The notes below the pieces were generated by a model that did not search any database, had not been told where the DNA came from, and saw nothing but the letters and a program-made list of their open reading frames with translations. A stretch of DNA of 64,000 nt, from assembly GCF_001425825.1 (NCBI RefSeq), contig NZ_LMDM01000006.1, positions 55,211 to 119,210 of the forward strand, read 5' to 3'. Shown piece after piece: positions 36,021-46,500 of the stretch. Position 1 is the stretch's first letter. Each line of letters starts with the position of its first letter. The position numbers were made by a program, and so were the translations under genes. This DNA comes from Rhizobacter sp. Root1238 (lineage in GTDB: Bacteria > Pseudomonadota > Gammaproteobacteria > Burkholderiales > Burkholderiaceae_C).

Positions 36021-38579
36021 GTGTCCAATCTCACGACTCCGCCGAACTGGGCGCTGGACCTGCCGCCCCTGTCGGAACCGCCGGCCCCGGCGCCTGCACC
36101 CGCACCGGCCGAGAAGGCCCGTCACGAAGGCTTCCGCTGGCCGACGCCGCCGTTCGCCGCCTACCCCGATGCGCTGGAGCAGAACCAGCCGCAGGCCTGC
36201 CAGATCGTCGGGCTGAACGACCGCGAGATGAACGGCCGGCTGATCTTCTTCGTGCCGGAATCCACCGTCGCCCACGTGCAGGTGCCGCCGGCGCGCACGA
36301 CGATGGCACTGCGCTTCACGCAGTTCCGCAGCCTGCGCGTCGTCGAGCCGCTGAAGCCCGCCAGCGACGGCAGCGACGACCCGCACGCCGGCATGCTGGA
36401 GCACCGCCCGTCCAGCCGCTACAAGGTGACGCTCAAATCCGGCGCGCTGCTCGACGGCGACACCATCGGCCACGTGGAAACGCCGCACGGCCTGTTCCTG
36501 TTTCCGCCGATCGATGCCGAAGGCAGCGTGCAGCGCCTGTTCGTGCCGCGCGACGCCTACGCCAGCTTCGAGATCGGCGAGCGCATCGGCGACCTGCTGG
36601 TGGCGCAGAAGATGGTCACCCCGCAGCAGGTGGCCGAAGCCGCCGACATGCAGCAGCTGCTGCGCAACCAGAAGCTCGGCGACATCCTGGTCTCGCGCCA
36701 GATCGTCACGCCGAACCAGCTGCTGAGCGCGATCGAGCAGCAGGCCAAGATGCCGATGGTGCGCATCGGCGAGGCGCTGACCTCGCTCGGGCTGGTCAGC
36801 GAAGAACAACTGCAGGACGCGCTGTCGCAGCAGAAGAACGACCGCAGCGTGCCGCTGGGCGAGCTGCTGGTGCGCATGGGCACCGTCTCGCGCGAGGACC
36901 TGCAGACGGCGCTCGCCCGCAAGATGGGCTACCCGGTCGTCAACGTCAACGCGTTCCCGGTCGAGGCCGATGCGCTGCGCAAGCTGCCGTATGCGGCGGC
37001 CGCGCGGCTGCAGGTGCTGCCGCTGCTGATCCGCGAAGGCCGGCTGGTGATCGCGATCGACGACCCGGCACGCCGGCGCAGCGCAGTCGACGAGGCCGAG
37101 TTCATCGCACAGATGAAGATCGTGCCGGTGCTCGCGCTCGGGCGTTCGGTGGGCGACACCATCTTCGACGCCTACGAGAAGATCGGCGCCGCCAACCACC
37201 AGGCGGCCAGCGGCGAGTCGCCCGACAAGCCGATCGAGTTCGTCGCCGCCGACACCGGCAAGCTGATGGAGACGCTCGAGAAGGAGCACTCCGATCTGCC
37301 CGGCTTCGAGGACGAGCGGCAGATCGAGCAGTCCGACAACTCGCTGGTGCGCCTGATCAACAACATGATCATCGAGGCGCACAAGGAAGGCGTCTCCGAC
37401 ATCCACATCGAGAGCTACCCCGGACGCGACAAGATCAAGATCCGCTTCCGCAAGGACGGCACGCTGCGCACCCACCTGGAGCTGCCGCCGAACTACCGCA
37501 ATGCGCTGATCGCCCGCATCAAGATCATGTGCGACCTCGACATCTCCGAGCGCCGCAAGCCGCAGGACGGCAAGATCAACTTCGCCAAGTTCTCGGCCCA
37601 GCACAAGATCGAACTGCGCGTGGCCACCATCCCGACCAACAGCGGGCTCGAGGACGTGGTGATGCGGATCCTCGCGTCGGCCAAGCCGATCCCGCTGGAC
37701 AGCCTGGGCCTGAGCCCGTGGAACCTGAAGCACCTGAAGGAGGCGATGGAGCGCCCCTATGGCCTCGTGCTGTGCGTCGGCCCGACCGGCTCGGGCAAGA
37801 CGACCACGCTGCATTCGGCGCTCAGCCACATCAACGTGCCCGAGCGCAAGATCTGGACCGCCGAGGATCCGGTCGAAATCACCCAGCCCGGTCTGCGCCA
37901 GGTGCAGGTGAACCCGAAGATCGACTGGACCTTCGCGAAGGCGCTGCGGGCCTTCCTGCGCGCCGACCCGGACGTGATCATGGTCGGTGAAATGCGCGAC
38001 GGCGAAACCGCGCAGATGGGCGTCGAAGCGTCGCTGACGGGACATCTGGTCCTGTCCACATTGCACACCAACAGCGCGCCGGAGACCGTCACGCGGCTGA
38101 TCGACATGGGCCTGGACCCGTTCAACTTTGCAGACTCCCTGCTGGGTGTGCTGGCACAGCGGTTGGTGAGACGTTTGTGCCCCCACTGCCGTGTGTCAGG
38201 GTTGGCATCCACCGAAAAAATCGACGAGCTTCTGCACGATTACTTGCATATCTGTCCGCAAGATCACCCTCGGTTCCAACCCGACGTGATCCGAACAGAA
38301 TGGACAGAACGCTTCGGCCAGAACGGCCAGTTGATGCAGTACCACAGCCCCGGCTGCGACAAATGCGGCGGCACCGGGCAGCGTGGGCGTGCGGGCCTGC
38401 ACGAGCTGATGATCGTGTCGCGCGAGCTGCGCCGGCTGATCCAGACCAGCGCGCGTGCCGAGCAGCTGCTGCAGTGCGCGCTGCTCGAGGGCATGCGCAC
38501 GCTGCGCCAGGACGGCATCGAGAAGGTGCTGCAGGGCGTGACCAGCCTGGCCGAGGTGCGGGCGACCAGCAACAGCTGA
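36021..38579 (+). CDS. GspE/PilB-type assembly ATPase with two MshEN domains
   Basis: An 852-residue ATPase, longer than the usual 560-600. A proline-rich start (PPAPAPAPAPAE, residues 21-32) precedes an unassigned domain (60-180), then two MshEN-type repeats: RIGDLLVAQKMVTPQQV at 188 and RIGEALTSLGLVSEEQL at 248, the c-di-GMP-binding pattern. The ATPase core has Walker A GPTGSGKTTT (587-596), WTAEDPVEI, Walker B DPDVIMVGEMRD (649-660) and LSTLHTN. C720, C723, C779 and C782 form the zinc tetracysteine. The start is a GTG at 36021 after AAAGGA. A second ATPase follows at 38617, so this may be an alternative motor or a hetero-complex partner. Confidence 0.85.
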   Translation: MSNLTTPPNWALDLPPLSEPPAPAPAPAPAEKARHEGFRWPTPPFAAYPDALEQNQPQACQIVGLNDREMNGRLIFFVPESTVAHVQVPPARTTMALRFTQFRSLRVVEPLKPASDGSDDPHAGMLEHRPSSRYKVTLKSGALLDGDTIGHVETPHGLFLFPPIDAEGSVQRLFVPRDAYASFEIGERIGDLLVAQKMVTPQQVAEAADMQQLLRNQKLGDILVSRQIVTPNQLLSAIEQQAKMPMVRIGEALTSLGLVSEEQLQDALSQQKNDRSVPLGELLVRMGTVSREDLQTALARKMGYPVVNVNAFPVEADALRKLPYAAAARLQVLPLLIREGRLVIAIDDPARRRSAVDEAEFIAQMKIVPVLALGRSVGDTIFDAYEKIGAANHQAASGESPDKPIEFVAADTGKLMETLEKEHSDLPGFEDERQIEQSDNSLVRLINNMIIEAHKEGVSDIHIESYPGRDKIKIRFRKDGTLRTHLELPPNYRNALIARIKIMCDLDISERRKPQDGKINFAKFSAQHKIELRVATIPTNSGLEDVVMRILASAKPIPLDSLGLSPWNLKHLKEAMERPYGLVLCVGPTGSGKTTTLHSALSHINVPERKIWTAEDPVEITQPGLRQVQVNPKIDWTFAKALRAFLRADPDVIMVGEMRDGETAQMGVEASLTGHLVLSTLHTNSAPETVTRLIDMGLDPFNFADSLLGVLAQRLVRRLCPHCRVSGLASTEKIDELLHDYLHICPQDHPRFQPDVIRTEWTERFGQNGQLMQYHSPGCDKCGGTGQRGRAGLHELMIVSRELRRLIQTSARAEQLLQCALLEGMRTLRQDGIEKVLQGVTSLAEVRATSNS

Positions 38580-38616
38580 CGGGGTCGCGCACCGGCCGCG
38601 GCGGGAGCGCGCGGCC

Positions 38617-40368
38617 ATGAAGCTGATCGCTGCCTCGGCCGGATCGGGCACCGCTGCCGCCGCGGCCCCCACCACGCGCCGCGACAAGCCGCGCCTGGGC
38701 GACGTGCTGCTCGCGCAGCGCCTGATCTCCGAAGAGCAGCTCGCGCAGGCGCTCGACCTGCAGAACACGAGCGGCCGCAAGCTCGGCCGCGTGCTGATCG
38801 AGCACGGCGCACTGACCGAAGAGGCGCTGGCCCATGCGCTGGCCCGCCAGCTGCGCGCGCCGGTGGTCAACCTGAACAGCTACCCGCTGAAGGGCGAGCT
38901 GGTGCGCCAGCTCGGCGAGGTCGCAGCACGCCGCTACCGGGCGATCGTGCTCGACGACCGCGGCGACCACCTGCTGGTGGCGTTCTCCGATCCGCTCGAC
39001 CTGGTGGCCCACGACGACGTGGCCCGGCTGCTCAAGCGCAGCATCCAGGTCGCCGTGGTGTCCGAAAGCCAGCTGACGCCGGCGTTCGACCGCCACTACC
39101 GCCGCACCGACGAGATCTCCGGCCTCGCGAAGGCGCTCGAGAAAGACCTCGGCGACGCGGTCGATTTCGGCGCGCTGCAGGAGTCCGTCGGCCAGGAGGG
39201 TGCGCCGGTCGTGCGGCTGCTGCAGTCGGTGTTCGAGGACGCGATGATGATCGGCGCCTCCGACGTGCACCTCGAGCCGCAGGAGAACGAACTGCTGATC
39301 CGCAGCCGCATCGACGGCGTGCTGCAGACGCAGACGCAGGCCGACAAGCGCATCGCCGGCGCGCTTGCGCAGCGCCTGAAGCTGATGGCCAACCTCGACA
39401 TCTCCGAGAAGCGCCTGCCGCAGGACGGCCGCTTCACGCTGCGGCTGCGCGGCCGCACCGTCGACGTGCGGCTGTCGACGCTGCCCAGCCAGTACGGCGA
39501 ATCGGTCGTGATGCGGCTGCTCGGCCAGAGCAGCGAGGTGCGCCGTCTCGACGACATCGGCATGCCGGCCGACATGCTGGCGCGCTTTCGCGCGCTGCTC
39601 GGCCGCAGCACCGGCACCGTGCTGGTCACCGGCCCGACCGGCTCGGGCAAGACGACCACGCTGTACGCCGCGCTCGCCGAACTCGACGCGAGCAGCCAGA
39701 AGATCATCACCGTCGAAGACCCGGTGGAGTACCGGCTGCCCGGGCTGACGCAGGTGCAGGTCAACGACAAGATCGACCTCAGCTTCGCCCGCGTGCTGCG
39801 CGCCACGCTGCGCCAGGACCCCGACGTGATCCTGGTCGGCGAGATGCGCGACACCGAGACCGCCGAGATCGGCCTGCGCGCCGCGATCACCGGGCACCTG
39901 GTGCTGTCGACGCTGCACACCCGCGACGCCGCCAGCACGCCGTACCGGCTGCTCGACATGGGCGTGCCGGCCTTCATGGTCGCGACCGCGCTGCAGGCCG
40001 TGGTCGCGCAGCGCCTGGTGCGCCGCAACTGCACCCAGTGCGCGCGCCCGCACGACGCGTCGCCGCAAGAGGCCGCCTGGCTCGGCCTGATGACCGGCGA
40101 CAGCGCGCTGGCGACCCAGCGCGGCCGCGGCTGCCTCGCCTGCAACAACACCGGCTACGCCGGCCGGCTCGGCGTGTACGAGATGCTCGAGATGGACGCC
40201 GCGCTGGCGCAGACCGCCACCCACGGCGACCCTGCAAGCTTCCTGGCCGCGGCGCGCGCGCGCATGCATGGCCGCACGCTCGCGCACCGGGCCGCCGACC
40301 TGGTCCGCGCCGGCCAGACCTCGGTCGCCGAGGCGATGCGGCTGACCAGCGAGTTCGATCAGGAGTAG
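38617..40368 (+). CDS. mshE: MSHA pilus assembly ATPase MshE
   Basis: A 583-residue cytosolic hexameric ATPase. The N-terminal MshEN domain has RLGDVLLAQRLISEEQLAQALDLQ followed by LGRVLIEHGALTEEALAHALARQ (26-78), the two-part c-di-GMP motif of Vibrio MshE. Walker A is GPTGSGKTTT from residue 339, then ITVEDPVEYRLPG, Walker B DPDVILVGEMRD (401-412) and LSTLHTRDA; the tetracysteine has CTQC and CLAC. It powers extension of the pilus and should respond to c-di-GMP. The ATG follows the upstream ATPase by 37 bp and is followed by mshG four bases after its stop. Confidence 0.88.
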   Translation: MKLIAASAGSGTAAAAAPTTRRDKPRLGDVLLAQRLISEEQLAQALDLQNTSGRKLGRVLIEHGALTEEALAHALARQLRAPVVNLNSYPLKGELVRQLGEVAARRYRAIVLDDRGDHLLVAFSDPLDLVAHDDVARLLKRSIQVAVVSESQLTPAFDRHYRRTDEISGLAKALEKDLGDAVDFGALQESVGQEGAPVVRLLQSVFEDAMMIGASDVHLEPQENELLIRSRIDGVLQTQTQADKRIAGALAQRLKLMANLDISEKRLPQDGRFTLRLRGRTVDVRLSTLPSQYGESVVMRLLGQSSEVRRLDDIGMPADMLARFRALLGRSTGTVLVTGPTGSGKTTTLYAALAELDASSQKIITVEDPVEYRLPGLTQVQVNDKIDLSFARVLRATLRQDPDVILVGEMRDTETAEIGLRAAITGHLVLSTLHTRDAASTPYRLLDMGVPAFMVATALQAVVAQRLVRRNCTQCARPHDASPQEAAWLGLMTGDSALATQRGRGCLACNNTGYAGRLGVYEMLEMDAALAQTATHGDPASFLAAARARMHGRTLAHRAADLVRAGQTSVAEAMRLTSEFDQE

Positions 40369-40372
40369 CGCG

Positions 40373-41608
40373 ATGGATCGCTTCAGCTGGAAAGGGCGCA
40401 ATGTGCGCGGTGAGCTGATCACCGGCACGCTGAACGCCGGCAGCCAATCCGCGGTGGCCGACCAGTTGCTGGCCGGCGGCGTGACGCCAGTCAGCATCGC
40501 ACCGAACAGCGACGTCGCGACACTCGCGCGGCCTTCGTGGTGGCAGGCCGTGCGCAGCCACCCGAGTACGCCCGAAGACACGCTGGTGCTGGCCCGCCAG
40601 CTGCATTCGCTGCTGCGCGCCGGCGTGCCGCTGCTGCGAGCGCTGGCCGGCCTGCAGGCCTCGGCGATCAAGCCGGCGCTGGCGCTGATGCTGGCCGACG
40701 TGCGCGCCTCGCTCGACCAGGGCCGCGAGCTGTCGGCCGCGCTGACGCGCCATCCGCAGGTGTTCACCGGCTTCTTCGTCGCGATGACGCGGGTCGGCGA
40801 AATGACCGGCCGGCTGCCGGAGGTGTTCCAGCGCCTGGCCGAGCACATCGAGTTCGAGATGGACATCCGCGCCCGCATCGGCCAGGCGCTGCGCTACCCG
40901 GCGATGGTGATGGTGGCGATGGGCATCGCGCTGGTGGTCATCAACCTCTTCGTGCTGCCGACCTTCGCGTCGGTGTTCGCCGGCTTCAAGGCGCAGCTGC
41001 CGCTGATGACGCGCGTGCTGCTCGGCTTCTCGGCGTTCACGCTCGCGTGGTGGCCGGCGCTGCTGGTCGCGGGCTCGGGCGGTTTCGTCGCACTGCGCAG
41101 CTGGCTGGCCACGCCGGACGGCCGCTACCGCTGGGATCGCCTGAAGCTGCGGCTGCCGATCGTCGGGCCGATCGTGCTGAAGGCCACGCTGGCCCGTTTC
41201 GCGCGCAGCTTCGCGCTCGCGTCGCGCAGCGGCATTCCACTGAGCCAGGCGATGACAGTGGTCGCGCAGACGGTGGACAACGCCTGGATCGCCAGCCGCA
41301 TCGAGCAGATGCGCGACGGCGTCGAGCGCGGCGGCACGCTGTCGCGCTGCGCGGCGGCCAGCGGCATCTTCACGCCGGTGGTGCTGCAGATGATCGCGGT
41401 CGGCGAGGAAACCGGCGAGCTCGACACGCTGCTGGTCGAGGTCGCCGGCATGTACGAGCGCGAGACCGCCTACGGCATCAAGAACCTGGCCAGCGCGATC
41501 GAGCCGCTGCTGCTGCTGGTGATCGCCGGCCTGGTGCTGGTGCTGGCGCTCGGCGTCTTCCTGCCGCTGTGGAGCCTCGGGCAGGCGGCGATGGGCCGGG
41601 CCGGTTGA
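40373..41608 (+). CDS. mshG: MSHA pilus inner-membrane platform protein MshG
   Basis: A 411-residue GspF/PilC-family protein with two repeated helical cytoplasmic domains and three membrane segments (AMVMVAMGIALVVINLFVLPTF, TLAWWPALLVAGSGGFVALR, LLLLVIAGLVLVLALGVFLPLW). Motifs include ARQLHSLLRAGVPLLRAL, RVGEMTGRLPEVF and AVGEETGELDTLLVEVA. It is the inner-membrane base on which MshE works to add pilin subunits. The ATG follows the mshE stop by four bases. Confidence 0.88.
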   Translation: MDRFSWKGRNVRGELITGTLNAGSQSAVADQLLAGGVTPVSIAPNSDVATLARPSWWQAVRSHPSTPEDTLVLARQLHSLLRAGVPLLRALAGLQASAIKPALALMLADVRASLDQGRELSAALTRHPQVFTGFFVAMTRVGEMTGRLPEVFQRLAEHIEFEMDIRARIGQALRYPAMVMVAMGIALVVINLFVLPTFASVFAGFKAQLPLMTRVLLGFSAFTLAWWPALLVAGSGGFVALRSWLATPDGRYRWDRLKLRLPIVGPIVLKATLARFARSFALASRSGIPLSQAMTVVAQTVDNAWIASRIEQMRDGVERGGTLSRCAAASGIFTPVVLQMIAVGEETGELDTLLVEVAGMYERETAYGIKNLASAIEPLLLLVIAGLVLVLALGVFLPLWSLGQAAMGRAG

Positions 41609-41652
41609 TCTGTACACCTCCAGCAGCACCACCCTTCTCCGATAAGTCCGGC

Positions 41653-42234
41653 ATGCGCACCCTGCCCTTCCACCCCATCCGCCAGACCGGCCTGTCGCTG
41701 ATCGAGCTGGTCGTGTTCATGGTGGTGCTGAGCGCCGCGCTGGCCGGCGTGCTGCGGGTGTTCATCCAGGCCGGTGCGCACAGCGCCGACCCGCTGCAGC
41801 GGCGCCAGGCGCTGGCGATCGCCGAATCGCTGCTCGAGGAAATCGAGCTGATGCCGTACACCTGGTGCGATCCGGACGATGCCAACGCAGCGGCGAACGC
41901 CATCAGCACGGCCGCCTGCACGACCCTTCCCGAAGCGATGGGACCGGAGGCGGGCGAGACACGCTTCGCATCGCCGCAGTTCGACAACGTCAACGACTAC
42001 AACGGCTACGCGATGAACGGCATCGTCGACATCACGAACACGCCGATCGCGGCGCTGTCGGGCTACTCGGCCTCGGTGGCGGTCGCCGCGGCGGCGCTCG
42101 GCAACAGCTTCTATCAGCTGACGGCGGCCAACAACGTGGTGCTGAAGATCACCGTCACCGTGACCAGCCCAGACGGCAACAGCCTGTCGCTCGACGGCTA
42201 CAGGAGCTTCTATGCGTGGTCACCGGCCCTCTGA
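41653..42234 (+). CDS. mshD: Type IV minor pilin, MshD-like
   Basis: A 193-residue prepilin. The leader is MRTLPFHPIRQTG and the conserved hydrophobic helix is LSLIELVVFMVVLSAALAGVLRVF with E5 in place. The mature globular part has the ALAIAESLLEEIELMPYTWCDP segment that is usual for MshD, and two cysteines (WCDP, AACTTL) that may form a disulfide. It lies 44 bp after mshG and overlaps mshO by 23 bp. It should be processed by a prepilin peptidase, whose gene is not in the window, and join the pilus tip complex. Confidence 0.8.
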   Translation: MRTLPFHPIRQTGLSLIELVVFMVVLSAALAGVLRVFIQAGAHSADPLQRRQALAIAESLLEEIELMPYTWCDPDDANAAANAISTAACTTLPEAMGPEAGETRFASPQFDNVNDYNGYAMNGIVDITNTPIAALSGYSASVAVAAAALGNSFYQLTAANNVVLKITVTVTSPDGNSLSLDGYRSFYAWSPAL

Positions 42235-43069
42235 CGCGGCGGCCCGCAGCCGCGGCTTCACGCTGGTCGAAGCGGTGGTGGTCATCGTGATCACCGGCGT
42301 GCTGGCCGGCATCGTCGCGAACTTCATCGTGCAGCCGGTCCGGCTCTACCTCTCGACCGTCGCGCGCGCCGACCTGGTGGACGCGGCCGACGCGGCGCTG
42401 CGCCGCATCACGCGCGACCTGCGCGCAGCGCTGCCCAACAGCGTGCGCGTCACCGCATCGGGGCTGGCGGTCGAGCTGGTCCCGACCACCGGTGCCGCGC
42501 GCTACCGCACCGAAGGCAGCGACCCGCTGGTGTTCGGCAGCATCGACACCTCGTTCGACCTGATCGGGCCGGCGCTGACGCTGAAGAGCGCGCAGCAGCT
42601 GGTCTTCTTCAACCTCGGCAGCGGCATCACCGGCTCGGACGCCTACGCACCGAACGGCACGGCCACCGAGCAGGCGGACTCGAACCGCCGCACCGCGACC
42701 AATGCCGCCGGGCCGGCCACGCTGATCACGATGAGTTCGCTGGCGGGCCTGCCGCTGCTGGACTTCGCGTCGCCGTACCGCGTGTTCGCGGTCGACACCC
42801 CGGTGACCTACCGCTGCAACCTGTCTGCCGGAACGGTGACGCGCTACAGCGGCTACGGCTTCCAGGCCAGCCAGCCGGACCCGCCCACCGGCGGCACGTC
42901 GAGCGTGCTGGCCACCGGCGTCACGGCCTGCCGCTTCGCCTACGACGGCGCGGTCGTCGCGATGAGCGCCGGGCTCGTGAGCCTGCAGCTCACCCTCGCC
43001 ACCACCACCACCTCCGGCACCGAAAGCATCACGCTGCACCATGAAGCCCATGTCGCCAACGTGCCCTGA
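42212..43069 (+). CDS. mshO: Type IV minor pilin, MshO-like
   Basis: A 285-residue prepilin with a basic leader (RGHRPSDAAARSRG) and the helix FTLVEAVVVIVITGVLAGIVANFI. The segment DAADAALRRITRDLRAALPNSVR is typical of MshO. Mature part contains two cysteines (YRCNL, TACRFAY). The ATG at 42212 has the ribosome-binding site CAGGAG inside the end of mshD. It overlaps mshP by 29 bp. Confidence 0.82.
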   Translation: MRGHRPSDAAARSRGFTLVEAVVVIVITGVLAGIVANFIVQPVRLYLSTVARADLVDAADAALRRITRDLRAALPNSVRVTASGLAVELVPTTGAARYRTEGSDPLVFGSIDTSFDLIGPALTLKSAQQLVFFNLGSGITGSDAYAPNGTATEQADSNRRTATNAAGPATLITMSSLAGLPLLDFASPYRVFAVDTPVTYRCNLSAGTVTRYSGYGFQASQPDPPTGGTSSVLATGVTACRFAYDGAVVAMSAGLVSLQLTLATTTTSGTESITLHHEAHVANVP

Positions 43070-43535
43070 ACGCGGCGCGGACCGCCGCGCGACGCACACC
43101 GGATTCTCGATGGTGTCGGTCGTGTTCATCCTCGTCGTGCTGGCCGCGCTCGGCGCGGCGCTGGCCTCGGTGAGCCGGCAGCAGCACGTGGCACCGGCGG
43201 CCGGGCTGCAGTCGGCACGCGCCTACCAGGCGGCCCGGGCGGGGCTGGAGTGGTGGGCGTACTGGCAGCGCAAGGTCGGCAGTCTGACCGGCGATTGCAT
43301 GGCCACCAACAGCATCGTGCCCGGCGGCAACCTGGCGGGCTTCACCGTGACGCTGACCTGTTCGCGCACGCCGGGCACGGCGCCGGGCACGGCCAGCGAC
43401 GGCGCCACCGAGCTGACCTTCTGGACCGTGGTCGCCAACGCCTGCAACGCGCCCTCCAATGGCAGCTGCCCGGCCACCGGCGCCGTCAGCGACACCTATG
43501 TCGAGCGGCAACTCACCTGGATGCTCGTGCGATGA
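43041..43535 (+). CDS. mshP: MshP-like pilus accessory protein
   Basis: A 164-residue protein with a pilin-like but non-canonical N-terminus, GFSMVSVVFILVVLAALGAALASV, in which the glutamate of true pilins is replaced, as in MshP/PilX-like proteins. It continues as QSARAYQAARAGLEWWAYW, the part that resembles PilX. Four cysteines in the C-terminal half (DCMAT, LTCS, NACNA, GSCPA) may form disulfides. It overlaps mshO upstream and the mshQ ATG downstream (ATGA). Confidence 0.75.
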   Translation: MKPMSPTCPERGADRRATHTGFSMVSVVFILVVLAALGAALASVSRQQHVAPAAGLQSARAYQAARAGLEWWAYWQRKVGSLTGDCMATNSIVPGGNLAGFTVTLTCSRTPGTAPGTASDGATELTFWTVVANACNAPSNGSCPATGAVSDTYVERQLTWMLVR

Positions 43536-46500
43536 AACTGCCGCTGCGTCTGCTGCTCGCTCTGGCGGTGACCTGCACGGCGCTGCCTTCGCACGCCGCC
43601 GACACCACGAAGCCCTGGATCACATCGGCATCCACCACCCGCTGCGGAAGCGTCGAAGCCGACGTGCTGTTTTCCGAACAGGTCACCGACGCCAGTGCAC
43701 AGGCGACAGCCAACTACGCGTTGAGCGGCGGCGCGACCGTCCAATCGGCGACGCTGATGGCCGACAAGCGGACGGTGCGCCTGAAGCTGTCGTCGCCACC
43801 CGTCGGTAGCCAGACCTTGACCGTCAACAACGTGGCCGACCTGGCCGGCAACAGCATTGCGGCCAACGCGCAGGTGAGCGTGCCGTTCCGGGCGGCACCA
43901 CTGGCCGGACTCGTCGGAACCTACTACGACCAGAACGGCACGGCCGCCGCCTACTTCACCGGCAAGACGCTCACCCGCCTGGACAGCACCATCAATTTCG
44001 ACTGGTCGCTCGGCTCTCCGGACAGCAGCATCCAGGCCGATCAGTTCTCCGTCCGCTGGACCGGCCTGGTCCTGGTCCCCACCTCCGGCACCTACGATTT
44101 CGAGCTCGTCGCCGACAACGGCGTGCGGCTGTACGTGAACGACATCGAGGTCATTTCCCGCTGGTTGACGGTCAGCAACACCTACTACGCCACCGTCACC
44201 GGCTTGACGGCAGGCCACTACATCCCCTTGACACTGGAGTTCTACGAGGAAAGCGGCATCGCCGTGAGCAAGCTGCGCTGGAAGCCTCCCGGATCGTCCA
44301 GCTACGTCACGATCCCCGCCGGCAACCTGTTCCACTGCCAGAACGAAGCGCTCTCGCTCAATCACTTCAACATCAGCGCCAGCAGCAGCCCGTCCACCTG
44401 CGCGCCGGCCAGCGTGTCGATCACCGCGGTCGACAGCGCCGGCAACACCTACACCGGCTACACCGGCAGCATCACGCTCGGCACCTCGACCGGCCGCGGC
44501 GACTGGAGCGCCGGCAGCTCGCCGGCGCCCGCCGGCACGCTCGACAACGGCAGCGCGAACGACGGCGCGGCAAGCTACGCGTTCAAGGCCGGCGACGCCG
44601 GTGTCGTCACGCTGAAACTCGCCGAGACGCTGGCCCAGGACGTCGTCGTCACCGTGACCGATTCCCTTGTCTCCGGGGTGTCCGCTTCGAACACGCTGGC
44701 CTTCCGCGACAACACCTTCACGTTCGCCGAAGACGCCTCCAGCAAGATCAGCGGCAGCGATGTCGCGGTCGCGGGCCGTCCGCACGACTACACCGCGTCG
44801 CTGATCCGCAAGGACCCGAGCACCGGCAGTTGCGGTGTCGCGACCGACTACACCGGCAGCCGCGCGCTGAAGATGTGGCGAACCGACAGCAACGGCACCT
44901 GGACGGCCCCGACCGTGTCTGCGACGAGCATCCCGTCGTCGCAACCCGCGTCGAACAACCTGACGCTGAGCTTCACGTCCGGCGTCGCGAGCTTCAATCT
45001 CGATACCACCGACATCGGCCGCTACAGCCTGAACCTGCAGGACGACACGCCGAGCCAGACGAGCGCGACCGTCAGCGGCAGCAGCAACACCCTGACGGTG
45101 CGGCCGTTCGCGATCGTCCTGAGCGGATTGAAGCAGGGCACCAATGGAAACCCCGGTGGCTCGACCTACACCGACGGGATGTTTGCCAAGGCCGGCGTCG
45201 ACTTCCAGGCCACGGCGGGGGCCTACCGATGGACCGCCGCGATGAAGAGCAACGGCACCGACGCCAACGACGACGGCCTGCCGGACAGCGGCGCCACGCT
45301 CGCGAACACCACCGCCGGTCTTCTTGCGCCATCGTTCACCAGCACGGTCTCGCTGTCGACCGTGAGCGGCAGCCAGACGCCCACGGGCGGAACACTGGGC
45401 ACCCTGAGCGGCGGCAGCATCACCGGCTTCAGCGGCGGCAGCGCGACGGGGACGCTGCAGTACTCCGAGGTCGGCAGCTTCCTGTTCACGACGACCAGCG
45501 CGGTGAGCAACTTCATCGGCAGCGGACTGTCGCTGGGCCTGACCGTCTTCAACGCATCCGGCGTCCAGTCGGCGCGCGCCGGGCGCTTCACGCCGGCCGG
45601 TTTCACCGTCGGCACGGTCTCGCTGACGAACCGGTCCGACATCACTTGCGTCTCCAGCAAGAACTTCACCTACCTCGGCCAGAATTTCCAGCTGAAGTTC
45701 ACGCTGACTGCCGTCAACGGCGGTGGCACGAGAACCAAGAACTACACCGGCAACTTTGCCATGCTGGACGTGGCGTCGGCCACCGCATGGCAGCTCGGCG
45801 GCGTCGACGGCAGCACCCGCTTCCTGACCTCCGGCAGTTCACCTCGCCTGGCGCTCGGCATCGCCAGCGGCAGCTGGGGCACAGGATCCTCGGGCGGCAT
45901 CGCGTCGAACGTGACCCTGACGGCGGCGGCGCAACGCGGCGCCACCCCTGACGGGCCGTTCACCGCGAGCTTCGGCATCGCGCCGGTCGACAGCGACGGC
46001 GTCGCGATGAGCAGCTACAACCTCGACACCGACACCGTCATCGGCAACGACCGCACCCTGCTGACCACCGTGCCCTTGCGGTATGGCAGGCTGAAGCTGT
46101 CCAACGCCGTCGGCTCGCAGGGCCGCGTGCTGAACATGCCGCTGACGGCGCAGTACTGGACGGACGGCAGCTTCCAGACCAACACGTCGGACCACTGCAC
46201 CTCGGTGCCGCCGGCGAGCGTGAACTTCGGCAACCACCGCAAGACGCTGACCGCGGCCGACACGACGGTGACCAACGGCAGCATCCTGGTCGCCTACGGC
46301 GTCACCAGCCTGTTGCTGTCCGCGCCGTCCGGCAACCACAGCGGCACGGTCGACGTTGCGCTCAGCCTCGACAGCACCACCACCGACACCTCCTGCCTGC
46401 AGCCGTGGACTCCCGGCAGGGCGGCGACGGCTGGCGCCGGCCTCGCCTTCCTGCGCGGCGGCTGGTGCGGCAGCGGCTACGGCAAGGACCCCGCCGCGCG

